Assembly: GCF_018614415.1 (NCBI RefSeq)
Contig: NZ_JAGGOO010000054.1
Span: 1-57,472 of the forward strand
Direction: 5' to 3'
DNA from: Streptomyces sp. ISL-12
GTDB lineage: Bacteria > Actinomycetota > Actinomycetes > Streptomycetales > Streptomycetaceae
Length of the DNA: 57,472 nt
Shown here: one piece after another, positions 31,972-40,523 of the stretch
How the letters are laid out: each line of letters opens with the position of its first letter
How positions within the stretch are numbered: the stretch's first letter is position 1
The notes under the pieces: model-generated
Database searches by the model: none
The model's input: the letters and a program-made list of their open reading frames with translations, nothing else
Told to the model about the DNA's origin: nothing
Program-made: the position numbers and the translations under genes

Positions 31972-33180
31972 CTACTGCCGGTACCCGTCGAGGAACCGCC
32001 CGATCCGCCCGATCGCCGCCTCCAGGTCCTCCGCGCGCGGCAGGGTCAGGATGCGGAAGTGGTCGGGGGCCGGCCAGTTGAAGCCGGTGCCCTGGACGAC
32101 CTGGATCTTCTCCCGCAGCAGCAGGTCGAGGACGAACTTCTCGTCGTCGTGGACGCGGTGCACCTTGGGATCGATGCGCGGGAAGGCGTACAGCGCCCCC
32201 TTGGGCTTCACGCACGACACACCCGGGATCTCGTTGAGCTTCTCCCACGCCACGTCCCGCTGCTCGCACAGCCGCCCGCCCGGCGCGGTCAGTTCGTGGA
32301 TGGACTGCCGGCCGCCCAGCGCGGCCTGGATGGCGTACTGGGCGGGCGCGTTGGCGCACAGCCGCATGGAGGCCAGCATCGTCAGGCCCTCCAGGTAGTC
32401 GCGCGCGTGCTGCCTGGGGCCCGTCACCACCAGCCAGCCGGAGCGGAAGCCCGCCACCCGGTACGTCTTCGACAGGCCGCAGAAGGTGAGGACCACCAGG
32501 TCGGGGGCGAGGGCCGCGGTCGAGTGGTGGACCTCGCCGTCGTACAGGATGCGGTCGTAGACCTCGTCGGCGAGGACCATCAGGCCGTGCCGGCGGGCGA
32601 GGTCGAGGATGCCCTCCAGGACCTCCTGGGGGTAGACCGCGCCGGTGGGGTTGTTGGGGTTGATGACGACGACCGCCTTGGTGCGGTCGGTGATCTTCGA
32701 CTCCATGTCGGCGAGGTCCGGGTACCAGTCGGCCTGCTCGTCGCACAGGTAGTGGACCGCCTTGCCGCCCGCGAGGGTCGTCACCGCCGTCCACAGGGGG
32801 AAGTCGGGGGCGGGGATCAGGACCTCGTCGCCGTCCTCCACCAGCGCCTGCACGGCCATCGACACCAGCTCGGAGACGCCGTTGCCGAGCCACACGTCGT
32901 CCACCCCGACCTCCAGGCCGAGCGTCTGGTAGCGCTGGGCGACCGCGCGGCGGGCGGAGAGGACGCCGCGCGAGTCGGTGTAGCCGTGCGCCTGCGGCAG
33001 CATCCGGATCATGTCCTGGACGATCTCCTCCGGCGCCTCGAACCCGAACAGCGCCGGGTTGCCGGTGTTCAGGCGCAGCACGCTGTGGCCCGCCTCCTCC
33101 AGCGCGTCGGCGTGCTCGATCACCGGGCCGCGGATCTCGTAGCAGACCTCGCTGAGCTTGTTCGACTGCCGGAACTCCAT
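31972..33180 (-). CDS. alaA: AlaA-like PLP-dependent aminotransferase
   Basis: A 402-residue class I/II aminotransferase matching E. coli AlaA across its N-terminus: SNKLSEVCYEIRGPVIEHADALEEAGHSVLRL pattern, NTGNPALFGFEAPEEI and GYTDSRGVLSARRAV. The PLP lysine is in FCGLSKTYRVAGFRSGW near residue 240, preceded by NPNNPTGAVYP and LADEVYDRILYD. AlaA-type enzymes transfer amino groups between glutamate and pyruvate to form alanine. It is divergent from the hxlR gene. The 87-bp gap contains two paired 15-bp operators, so it is a likely target of that regulator. Confidence 0.93.
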   Translation of the reverse strand: MEFRQSNKLSEVCYEIRGPVIEHADALEEAGHSVLRLNTGNPALFGFEAPEEIVQDMIRMLPQAHGYTDSRGVLSARRAVAQRYQTLGLEVGVDDVWLGNGVSELVSMAVQALVEDGDEVLIPAPDFPLWTAVTTLAGGKAVHYLCDEQADWYPDLADMESKITDRTKAVVVINPNNPTGAVYPQEVLEGILDLARRHGLMVLADEVYDRILYDGEVHHSTAALAPDLVVLTFCGLSKTYRVAGFRSGWLVVTGPRQHARDYLEGLTMLASMRLCANAPAQYAIQAALGGRQSIHELTAPGGRLCEQRDVAWEKLNEIPGVSCVKPKGALYAFPRIDPKVHRVHDDEKFVLDLLLREKIQVVQGTGFNWPAPDHFRILTLPRAEDLEAAIGRIGRFLDGYRQ

Positions 33181-33210
33181 GCGCCGCTTCCCCTCCGGTA
33201 TCTGGTGTTG

Positions 33211-33246
33211 CTTGGTTTTACCAAGTTCACGCTTGGAAAGTCCAAC
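33211..33246. promoter_or_regulatory. Paired 15-bp operators between alaA and the HxlR gene
   Basis: CTTGGTTTTACCAAG (33211-33225) is a perfect CTTGG-N5-CCAAG repeat. CTTGGAAAGTCCAAC (33232-33246) repeats it with one mismatch in the last base. The centres are 21 bp apart. They fill most of the divergent promoter region. Confidence 0.75.
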
Positions 33247-33267
33247 ACATTGTCTACACTGCGTCGC

Positions 33268-33918
33268 ATGTCACCTCGCCGCCGAAGCTACGACCAGTAC
33301 TGCTCCGCCGCCCGCGCCCTCGACGTCGTCGGCGACCGCTGGACCCTGCTGATCGTCCGGGAACTGCTGGCCGGACCGCGCCGCTACACCGACCTGCACG
33401 CGGACCTGCCGGGCGTGAGCACGGACGTACTCGCCTCCCGGCTGAAGGACATGGAACGCGACGGACTGGCCACCCGCCGCCGCCTGCCCCCGCCCGCGGC
33501 GGCCTACGTCTACGAACTCACCGCACGCGGCCGGGAGTTGCTGCCTGTACTCCAGGCGCTGGGCGGCTGGGGCGCGGGCGAGATGGACGAACGGCGGCCC
33601 ACGGACGCCCTGCGCGCCCACTGGTTCGCGCTGCCGCTGCTGAGCGCCCTGGAAGGCGAGGGCGTCGTCGAAGTCCGGCTGGAGGAAGGGGACTTCCACG
33701 ACGGCGTCTTCCACCTCTACGCCGGCGCCACGGACGGCCCGGCCTACGGAGAGGGCCCCGCCCCCCGCGAACCCGACGCCCGCCTGACCCTGGACGCCGG
33801 CACCTGCGCCGCCGTCGGCCGCGGCGAGACGAGCCTGCCCGACGCGGTACGGGCCGGGCGGATCGAGGTGACGGGGGAGGGCGTACTGGCGAAGGCGCTG
33901 CGGGAGGCCGCGGCGTAG
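33268..33918 (+). CDS. HxlR-family transcriptional regulator
   Basis: A 216-residue protein with an N-terminal HxlR winged helix: YCSAARALDVVGDRWTLLIVRELLAGPRRYTDL (first Cys near residue 12), LASRLKDMERDGLA and a wing AYVYELTARGREL. The C-terminal extension of about 100 residues, DARLTLDAGTCAAVGRGE and LPDAVRAGRIEVTGEG, resembles the SCP2 sterol-binding-like domain often fused to HxlR in actinobacteria. It may sense a hydrophobic ligand. It is transcribed away from alaA, with the paired operators in between, which suggests autoregulation and control of alaA. Confidence 0.93.
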   Translation: MSPRRRSYDQYCSAARALDVVGDRWTLLIVRELLAGPRRYTDLHADLPGVSTDVLASRLKDMERDGLATRRRLPPPAAAYVYELTARGRELLPVLQALGGWGAGEMDERRPTDALRAHWFALPLLSALEGEGVVEVRLEEGDFHDGVFHLYAGATDGPAYGEGPAPREPDARLTLDAGTCAAVGRGETSLPDAVRAGRIEVTGEGVLAKALREAAA

Positions 33919-33956
33919 GGACGCCCGCCGGGCCCGCGGGCACTGCCCGCACGCGA

Positions 33957-33983
33957 GAAGGCCCGCCGGGCGGGCGGGCCTTC
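33957..33983. terminator. Bidirectional terminator hairpin
   Basis: GAAGGCCCGCC (33957-33967) and GGCGGGCCTTC (33973-33983) form an 11-bp perfect stem with a 5-nt loop between the convergent hxlR and VWA-partner genes. Confidence 0.8.
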
Positions 33984-34005
33984 CTGGAAGCAGCGGTCGT
34001 CGGAG

Positions 34006-34806
34006 TCAGGCGCCCGGCGGGACCCCTCGCGGCCGGCCCGCGCCGCGGGTCAGGGCGTAGCCGCCGATGCCCGCCAGCGCGGCCAGCACCGCGCCCACGC
34101 CCGTCCACACCCACCGGTCGGACCACCAGCCGGAGGACCAGCCGTCCTCGGGCTCGATCGCGGACAGCACGGCGGAGTCCGACGACTCCTCCTCGTCGTC
34201 CTGGGCGGAGGTCACCGCGATCCCCGGCACCAGCGGCTCGGACAGCGAGCCGTCCACCGCCGCCGCGCCGCCCATGTCCCGCGAGTCGACCCGGACCTCC
34301 GTGCCGACCGGCAGACCGAGGTCGGACGTCGGCAGGTTCAGGGCCGTCACCCGGACGTAGTACGTGCCCGGCAGCGGATCATTGGCCCACGGCTCGGACC
34401 AGGCCCGGACCGTGCGCAGTACACAGGCCAGTTCGAGGGTGGACGTGCCCGCCGCCGCGGTGCGCGTCTGGGCACCGTACTGGCAGGCCTGCCGGCGGCG
34501 CAGCCCGTCGTACACGTCGACCTGCCAGGTCTGGGACGCGTGCGTGTCCGGCAGCTTCACGGTCGCCTTCACCGTGGGGCGCTGTCCGGCGTCCGCCGGG
34601 AACGACCAGTACAGGTAGTCGCCCGCGGAGCCGCTCGCGGTCGCCCGCTGCCCCTGGTCGATCTCCGTCGCCGTCCGGAACGACGTACCCGCCTGCGTGG
34701 GCGCGTCGTCCTCGGCCGAGGGACTCGGCGAGGAGTCCGCCACCGCGGGGCCCGCGGCCAGTCCGAGCGCCAGCAGTGCCGCGCCCACCAGTCCTGTGAT
34801 CCGCAT
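34006..34806 (-). CDS. Secreted membrane-anchored partner of the VWA protein
   Basis: A 266-residue protein with an N-terminal signal peptide (MRITGLVGAALLALGLAAGPAVADS) and one C-terminal membrane helix (WVWTGVGAVLAALAGIGGYALTR) followed by a short basic tail. The extracellular part contains a beta-rich pre-peptidase-like segment (GSAGDYLYWSFPADAGQRPTVKATVKL through LPGTYYVRVTALNLP) and two cysteines (QACQYG and LACVLR). Its ATG overlaps the stop of the VWA gene (TGATG), so the two are coupled and probably act together at the cell surface. The role is unknown. Confidence 0.85.
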   Translation of the reverse strand: MRITGLVGAALLALGLAAGPAVADSSPSPSAEDDAPTQAGTSFRTATEIDQGQRATASGSAGDYLYWSFPADAGQRPTVKATVKLPDTHASQTWQVDVYDGLRRRQACQYGAQTRTAAAGTSTLELACVLRTVRAWSEPWANDPLPGTYYVRVTALNLPTSDLGLPVGTEVRVDSRDMGGAAAVDGSLSEPLVPGIAVTSAQDDEEESSDSAVLSAIEPEDGWSSGWWSDRWVWTGVGAVLAALAGIGGYALTRGAGRPRGVPPGA

Positions 34807-36083
34807 CAGTTGGTCCTCCAGACGGCGATGCGCCAGCGCGACACCCAGCCCCACACCAGTCCGGCGAGGAAGCCCACCACGATCAGCGCGCCCAGCAGCC
34901 ACCAGCCGCGGCCGAGCCCGAAGGAGGCCACGTCGGACGCCTGGCTCGGTCCGTCCACGACGTCGACGGTCAGCTCCAGCGGCAGACCGGGGGTGGTCTT
35001 CACCCCCGAGGCCGCCGAGAAGGAGTGGGCCACTTCGAGACACACGGTCTCGGTGGCGTTCCCTTCCCCTTCCTCGTCCTCGTCGACCTCGGCCTTCGGG
35101 TACCGCAGCCCCGTCGAGATCACGTCCGTACGCCCGTCGCCCGCGGCCTCGCCGCGCACGATCTCCCGGCCGTGCGCGGTGACCGCCCGCAGCAGCACGC
35201 CGTACGAGGGGTGCACGGCACGGTCGGCCGACACGCTCACCGAGGCCCGCAGCTCCTGCCCCGGCTCCACGTCCACGCGGTACCAGCGCTGCTGCCCGAA
35301 CTCCTCGCGGTCGGTGTACAGACCCGACTTCAGCGCCGGCGCCGCCGCGCAGCGGTCCGCGCCCTCGGTGGCGACCGGCGTCACCACCGGGTCGGCCGCC
35401 CGGTCCACCAACTGGTTGACCTTGTCGGTCAGTTCGTCGGTGTGCTCGACCGACGTGTACGTCCCGCCGGTCGCCTCCGCGATACAGCTGAGCTGCTGGC
35501 GCATCTTGGAGTTGGGAACCAGGCCGAGCGTGTCGATGGTCAGCCCGATGCCCTTGGCCGCTATCTCGCGGGCCACCTCGCACGGGTCGAGCGGCGCGCA
35601 GGTGTCCTCGCCGTCGCTGATCAGCACGATCCGCTTGGAGCCGGTGCCGTCGCCGAAGTCACCGGCCGCCGCCAGCAGCGCGGGACCGATCGGCGTCCAG
35701 CCGGTCGGCGTCAGCGTCGCCACCGCCGTCTTGGCCTCCGTGCGGTCCAGCGGGCCGACCGGATAGAGCTGGGCGGTGTCCTTGCAGCCCGTCTTCTGGT
35801 CGTCGCCCGGATAGTCCGCGCCGAGGGTCCGGATGCCGAGGCGCACCTCCTCGGGGGTCGCGTCGAGGACCTCGTTGAACGCCTGCTTCGCCGCGGCCAT
35901 CCGGGTCCCGCCGTCGATGTCCTTGGTCCGCATGGAGCCGCTGACGTCGAGCACGAGGTCGACCTGGGGCGCGTCCTCACCGGTGGGTTCGCCGGCGGAC
36001 GCCGGGGCCGGGAGGGCGAGCCCGGCCGTCAGCGCGGCGAGCAGGGCGCAGACACCCGCCGCCAGCCGTTTACTTGTGATCAT
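34806..36083 (-). CDS. Secreted VWA-domain membrane protein
   Basis: A 425-residue protein with a signal peptide (MITSKRLAAGVCALLAALTAGLALPAPASA), then a von Willebrand factor A domain. Its MIDAS motif DVSGSMRT is near residue 48, with a Thr step near 123 (GWTPIGPAL) and the third metal residue in ISDGEDTCAPL. A beta-rich region with VTPVATEGADRCAAAPALKSG follows, and the protein ends in a membrane helix (WWLLGALIVVGFLAGLVWGWV) and a basic tail. It should display a metal-dependent protein-binding domain outside the membrane. It forms a coupled pair with the 34006 gene. Ligand and function are unknown. Confidence 0.9.
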   Translation of the reverse strand: MITSKRLAAGVCALLAALTAGLALPAPASAGEPTGEDAPQVDLVLDVSGSMRTKDIDGGTRMAAAKQAFNEVLDATPEEVRLGIRTLGADYPGDDQKTGCKDTAQLYPVGPLDRTEAKTAVATLTPTGWTPIGPALLAAAGDFGDGTGSKRIVLISDGEDTCAPLDPCEVAREIAAKGIGLTIDTLGLVPNSKMRQQLSCIAEATGGTYTSVEHTDELTDKVNQLVDRAADPVVTPVATEGADRCAAAPALKSGLYTDREEFGQQRWYRVDVEPGQELRASVSVSADRAVHPSYGVLLRAVTAHGREIVRGEAAGDGRTDVISTGLRYPKAEVDEDEEGEGNATETVCLEVAHSFSAASGVKTTPGLPLELTVDVVDGPSQASDVASFGLGRGWWLLGALIVVGFLAGLVWGWVSRWRIAVWRTN

Positions 36084-36140
36084 CGGCGGATCCTATTGAC
36101 CCGGGGTGCCGTGATCCAAAACGGGCGGGTGCCAACAGGT

Positions 36141-37700
36141 TCACATCCGGAGGGGATTGGGCAGCGCGGCCCACTGGTCGCCGGGCCGCTCCGGGGACAG
36201 CCGCATCAGCGTCAACGCCTTCGCGGGCAGCGCCTCCTCGCACAGCGCCGCGAGGTCCGGTGTGCGCGGCAGGTCCCGTACGGCCGTCTCCAGAGCCGCC
36301 CGCAGCGCCGGCCCGGAACCCGCCGTACCGGCCAGCGCGCCCGCCACCAGGGAACCGAACAGCTTGCGGCGCAGCACCGTGACGTCGTCCGTGACCATGC
36401 GGGCGGGCAGGTCCGGCATCCGGATGCCGCGCCGGGCGAGCCGCGCCGGGCTGACCCGGAGGTCGGCCAGGTCCCGGTAGACCAGCCGGAGCGGTTCGCC
36501 CGCCGGGGAGAGCACCACCAGCAGGTTCTGGCCGTGCGCCTCCAGGGCCACGCCCAGTTCCAGGGCGCGCAGCCCCACCCGCAGCGCGAGCCGGGCGAGC
36601 CGTCCCGTCCAGCCGGGCGTCCGGGGCAGCGAGGTGGTCGCCAGCGCCGCCACCGGGACGACCCGCTCCCCGGGCGCCCCGTACCGGTCCGGCGACTCCC
36701 GCAGCACGGCGGCGAGGTCGGGGGAGTGCGCGGTGGCCGCGCCCAGCGTCCGGGTGATGTGCAGCAGCCCCTCGCAGCGCGCGGCCAGCAGCTCGCCGAA
36801 CGCCGACAGGGTCGCCGACGCGGCGATCGAGGCGACGGAGATGTCCCGGACCGAGGAGGTCAGCCGGGCGCTCAGCGCGGTCTTGACGTGCGGGCCGGGC
36901 GTCGTGCCGCCGGCCACGGCGAGGGTGCGCAGGGACATCAGCGGGTGCGCGTCGAGCCGGGGACCGCCCACGCCCAGCCCCTTCACCGCCCCCTCGCCCA
37001 GCCGCCCCGGCGCCTGATCGCCCAGCCCCTTCAGCACATGCGCCGCCTGCCACGGGTGCACCGGCAGCAGCAGCCGCCCCCCGTCCCGCATCCCGGCCGG
37101 CCAGTCGCCCGACACCAGGCACTCCTCCGCCGGCACCGGCACCTGCCCCAGCGACACCACCGGCCCGTGCTCGGGCGCGTAGGCGAGCTGTTCTGCCACC
37201 GAGAAACCCGGCCGGGAACGGCAGTTGGGGTGGAAGGGGTGGCCGTCGACCACCCGCTGCTCCCACTCCCAGCCGCTCCCCGGCCACCCGGGACCCGGCT
37301 CCCGTCCCGCCCGGGACAGCGCCAACGAGGCGACACTGTGCCCCAGTTCGGCGGCGAACCCCTCGGAACCGGGTACGGCGAGAGCGGTCATCAGGCGCGC
37401 CGGATCGGCGTACTCGGACTCGTCGCATCGTACGGTGGTGACATAGGCGTCGGTGCGATACGGGTCGGCGGCCGGGCCGTACAGCCGGCGGCCGTCGCGC
37501 AGGCGCAGGACGAGGCCCTCGGCGGCTGGTTCCCGGCGGGCGATCCACGGCAGCGGGTCATGGGCCAGCGCACGCCAGAGCCGGGACAGCACGGCCGCGC
37601 GGGCGCCCGGGAGTCCGGCCGTGAACCGGGGGAGGAGACCGGGGCGGACGGCGGCCAGTTCCTCGGCGATCTCGGCCTCGGCGGTGGGGGGACGGTGCAC
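36141..37700 (-). CDS. IucA/IucC-family siderophore synthetase (first of a divergent pair)
   Basis: A 519-residue NRPS-independent siderophore synthetase that should join a carboxylate to an amine or alcohol through an acyl-adenylate. Motifs in order: DGHPFHPNCRSRPGFS near residue 155, LLLPVHPWQAAHVL near 220, KTALSARLTSSVRDISVAS near 270 for the nucleotide, ALEAHGQNLLVVL near 385, and YRDLADLRVS. The GTG start has GAGGAG 8 nt upstream. No decarboxylase, monooxygenase or exporter gene accompanies it, so the product cannot be predicted from this locus. It faces a second IucA/IucC gene across 119 bp. Confidence 0.93.
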   Translation of the reverse strand: MHRPPTAEAEIAEELAAVRPGLLPRFTAGLPGARAAVLSRLWRALAHDPLPWIARREPAAEGLVLRLRDGRRLYGPAADPYRTDAYVTTVRCDESEYADPARLMTALAVPGSEGFAAELGHSVASLALSRAGREPGPGWPGSGWEWEQRVVDGHPFHPNCRSRPGFSVAEQLAYAPEHGPVVSLGQVPVPAEECLVSGDWPAGMRDGGRLLLPVHPWQAAHVLKGLGDQAPGRLGEGAVKGLGVGGPRLDAHPLMSLRTLAVAGGTTPGPHVKTALSARLTSSVRDISVASIAASATLSAFGELLAARCEGLLHITRTLGAATAHSPDLAAVLRESPDRYGAPGERVVPVAALATTSLPRTPGWTGRLARLALRVGLRALELGVALEAHGQNLLVVLSPAGEPLRLVYRDLADLRVSPARLARRGIRMPDLPARMVTDDVTVLRRKLFGSLVAGALAGTAGSGPALRAALETAVRDLPRTPDLAALCEEALPAKALTLMRLSPERPGDQWAALPNPLRM

Positions 37701-37773
37701 GGTCGGGCTCCTCGGGTACGAACGCGGGTGGGGACGGGTACGGACTCGGTCATGGACGCGGTTGCGAACAGCG

Positions 37774-37791
37774 CGTCACGGTGGAGTGACG
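37774..37791. promoter_or_regulatory. Palindrome in the divergent siderophore promoter region
   Basis: CGTCAC-GGTGGA-GTGACG is a perfect 6-6-6 palindrome. I see no match to the DmdR1/IdeR iron box in the 119-bp gap, so this palindrome is the most likely operator for one or both IucA/IucC genes. Confidence 0.5.
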
Positions 37792-37819
37792 AGGGCAGAC
37801 ATACTGATCCTCTCCGCCC

Positions 37820-39448
37820 ATGACAGACCGTAGGGAACGAGTGGAACGCGTGGATGTCCTGCCCCCGCCCGCCGACGACGACGCCGTGACCCGTGACGAC
37901 GTCGCGGAGCTTGCGGACGCCTGTGCGGCGGTCCCGCTGCTCAACTGCCTGCTGCGCGAGGTGGCCGAGCGCCTGCCGGGCCGTGCCCCTGGCGCAGGCT
38001 CCGGCCGCGGCACAGGCCTCGGCACAGACCCCGGCCCCGGTACGGGCCCCGTCCCGCGCCCGCGTCCCGGCGACCGGCCCACGTACCGGCTGCCGGGCAC
38101 GGGCCGGCTGCTGCGGGTGCGCGGCGGCCGGCGCCCCGCCGAACCGGAGGTCCGCACGGCGGACGGCTGGCGCCGCGTCGACCACGCCGAACTGGTCAAA
38201 CTCGTCGCCGAGGAACTCCTCCTCCACACCGGCCTGCCCAACCACGAACTGCCCACCGAGATGACCGACAGCCGGGACGCGGTGGCCGCCCTGCTGACCG
38301 CCCGCGCCGCCGCCGAGCCGCCCGCCGATCCGTACCTCCGCTCCGAACAGTCCCTGCTCATCGGCCACCCCCACCACCCCGCGCCCAAGGCCCGCGGCGG
38401 CGGCCCGGCCGCGGCCTGGCTGCCCTACGCCCCCGAGGCGCACGCCCGCTTCCCGCTGACCCTCCTCGCCCTGCGCGCGGACGCGGTCGTCGAGGAGGGC
38501 GACACCGGGGCCCTCGACGCCCTGGGCGAGGCCCCGCCCGGCTACCGGCTGCTGCCCGCGCACCCCTGGCAGCTCGCCCTGGTCGCCGACGCCCTCGCCC
38601 CGGCCTTCGCCGACGGCCGCCTGATCCGGCTGGGCGAGACCGCCGCCCCCGCCTGGCCCACGGCCGCGATCCGCACCCTCTACGTGCCGCGGAGCGACCT
38701 GTTCCTCAAGTTCAGCCTGGACGTGCGCATCACCAACGACATCCGCCGGCTGTGGCGCCACGACCTGCTCAAACTGCGCCGCACGGACACCGCGGCCCGC
38801 GCCGCCTTCGCCGCGCAGGCCCGCCCCGCCGCCTGGCTGGGCGACACCGGCTACCGCACCGCCGCCTTCGCCTTCGAGGAACTCGCCGTCCTGGTCCGCG
38901 ACGGACTCCACGGCCATCTGCTGCCCGGCGCCACCCCGTTGCTCGCCGCCGGCCTGGCCGAGGGCTTCACGGGCAGCCCGCTCGCCGCCACCGCCGACCC
39001 GGACGCCTGGTGGGAGGCGTACCTCGCCCAGGTGGTCCCCCCGGCCCTCACGGCCTTCCACGAGCACGGCGTCGTCCTGGAGGCCCACCTCCAGAACACC
39101 CTGGTCGCGGTCGACGCCCACGGGACGCCCGTACAGGCCCTGTTCCGGGACGCCGAGGGCGTCAAGCTGCTGCCGGAGGTGTCCCGGGAGGCCGGCTGGG
39201 AGCGACTGGTGTACTGCCTGGTCGTCAATCACCTCGCCGAGATCGCCGGGGCGCTGGCCGAACGGCACCCGGGCCTCGACCCCTGGCCCGCCGTCCGCCG
39301 CGAACTGGCCCGGCACGCCCTCCCCGAGATCCCCGCCCTGCTGACCGCGCCCACCCTGCCCGGCAAGACCAACCTCCTCCTGCGCTGGACCGGCGCGGAC
39401 GGCGCCGCCGCCCGCTACCTGCCGCTGCCCAACCCGCTGGCGGGATGA
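37820..39448 (+). CDS. IucA/IucC-family siderophore synthetase (second of a divergent pair)
   Basis: A 542-residue NIS synthetase. Its motifs differ in detail from the facing gene: SLLIGHPHHPAPKARGG near 175, YRLLPAHPWQLALV near 235, the nucleotide segment LFLKFSLDVRITNDIRRLW near 295, VLEAHLQNTLVAVDAHG near 415 and LFRDAEGVKLL. The two enzymes could act in succession on one siderophore. ATG 37820 lies just downstream of a -10-like TACTGA and lacks a ribosome binding site, so its message may be leaderless. GTG 37841, with AGGGA before it, is an alternative start. The N-terminal 90 residues include a Gly-Pro-Arg-rich low-complexity stretch. Confidence 0.92.
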   Translation: MTDRRERVERVDVLPPPADDDAVTRDDVAELADACAAVPLLNCLLREVAERLPGRAPGAGSGRGTGLGTDPGPGTGPVPRPRPGDRPTYRLPGTGRLLRVRGGRRPAEPEVRTADGWRRVDHAELVKLVAEELLLHTGLPNHELPTEMTDSRDAVAALLTARAAAEPPADPYLRSEQSLLIGHPHHPAPKARGGGPAAAWLPYAPEAHARFPLTLLALRADAVVEEGDTGALDALGEAPPGYRLLPAHPWQLALVADALAPAFADGRLIRLGETAAPAWPTAAIRTLYVPRSDLFLKFSLDVRITNDIRRLWRHDLLKLRRTDTAARAAFAAQARPAAWLGDTGYRTAAFAFEELAVLVRDGLHGHLLPGATPLLAAGLAEGFTGSPLAATADPDAWWEAYLAQVVPPALTAFHEHGVVLEAHLQNTLVAVDAHGTPVQALFRDAEGVKLLPEVSREAGWERLVYCLVVNHLAEIAGALAERHPGLDPWPAVRRELARHALPEIPALLTAPTLPGKTNLLLRWTGADGAAARYLPLPNPLAG

Positions 39449-39464
39449 GGCACGCGACGGCCGC

Positions 39465-40523
39465 TCAGTCGGGATACGCGTGGGTCTGCGCCGCCTTCAC
39501 CGTCGCCCAGACCTCCGCGCCCGGCTGGAGGTCGAGTTCGGCCGCGGCGACCGCGCTGAGGTCCGCGGCGAGCGCCAGTTCGCCGCGGAGCGCGGCCCGG
39601 ATCTGGTCCCCGTGCGGTTCCATGCCCGTGACCTCGCAGTGCCACAGATTGCGGGCGCTGGAACCGGTGGGCCGCTCCCGGTGCAGGGTGACCGCGCTCG
39701 GCGGGAACGCCACGAAGACCGGCCCGGACAGCTCCTCGGTGGTGACGACGGACGGACCGGAGGCGAGCCGGACGGTGTGCCCGTCGGCCTCGCCCCGGTA
39801 CAGGTTCAGGCCGACCAGCTGGGCGATGTAGTCGGTACGGGGCCGGCGGGCGATGTCGGACGGGCTGCCCTCCTGCACGACCCGCCCGTGCTCGACGACC
39901 ACCAGCCGGTCCGCCAGCACCATCGCGTCCAGCGGGTCGTGCGTGACCAGCACGGCGACGGCCTCGAACTCCGCCAGATGACGCCGGAGCTGGGCCCGGA
40001 CCTTCAGCCGGGTACGGGCGTCCAGCGCCGCGAGGGGTTCGTCGAGCAGCAGCAGCCGGGGCCGGGTGGCCAGCGCGCGGGCGACGGCGACGCGCTGCGC
40101 CTGCCCGCCGGAGAGCCGGCGCGGCTTGACCCCGGCGTGCTCCGCGAGCCCCAGCCGCTCCAGCCACGCGGCGGCCCGCGCCCGCGCCTCGGCCTTGCCC
40201 ACGCCCTGACAGCGCGGCCCGAAGGCCACGTTGTCCAGCGCGGTCAGGTGCGGGAAGAGCAGGTAGTCCTGGAAGACGACGCCGACCGGGCGCAGTTCCG
40301 GCGGGGTGCGCTCCAGCGCCGCGCCGTCCAGCCGCAGCCGTCCGTCGGTGAGCGGGGTCAGCCCGGCGAGGGCGCGCAGGGCGGTGGTCTTCCCGGCGCC
40401 GTTCGGGCCGAGCAGGGCGACCACCTCGCCCGGCGCGACGGCCAGCTCCACGTCCAGCCGGAACGTACCGCGCTCGACGACGAGATGAGCGTCGAGACCG
40501 GTGTCGTACGTCTGCCGGCTCAT
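39465..40523 (-). CDS. modC: Molybdate ABC transporter ATP-binding protein
   Basis: A 352-residue ATPase with Walker A LLGPNGAGKTTALRAL near 37, Q-loop VFQDYLLFPHLTALDNVAFG, signature LSGGQAQRVAVARAL, Walker B LLLLDEPLAALD and switch VTHDPLDA. A C-terminal Mop/TOBE-like domain (LWHCEVTGMEPHGDQIRAALRGELALAADLSAVAAAEL) senses oxyanions. The ATG overlaps the modB stop (ATGA). A second ATG 15 nt upstream (40538) is possible. It is convergent with the siderophore gene, 16 bp apart. Confidence 0.93.
   Translation of the reverse strand: MSRQTYDTGLDAHLVVERGTFRLDVELAVAPGEVVALLGPNGAGKTTALRALAGLTPLTDGRLRLDGAALERTPPELRPVGVVFQDYLLFPHLTALDNVAFGPRCQGVGKAEARARAAAWLERLGLAEHAGVKPRRLSGGQAQRVAVARALATRPRLLLLDEPLAALDARTRLKVRAQLRRHLAEFEAVAVLVTHDPLDAMVLADRLVVVEHGRVVQEGSPSDIARRPRTDYIAQLVGLNLYRGEADGHTVRLASGPSVVTTEELSGPVFVAFPPSAVTLHRERPTGSSARNLWHCEVTGMEPHGDQIRAALRGELALAADLSAVAAAELDLQPGAEVWATVKAAQTHAYPD

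Noticed and set aside
28700..32398. Plus-strand open frame of 1,232 codons across amfT, phosphatase and aminotransferase
   Set aside because: It spans three clear minus-strand genes and has shadow composition.
37701..37819. Iron box for DmdR1/IdeR
   Set aside because: No TTAGG-type inverted repeat is visible in the intergenic region; only CGTCAC-N6-GTGACG is found.
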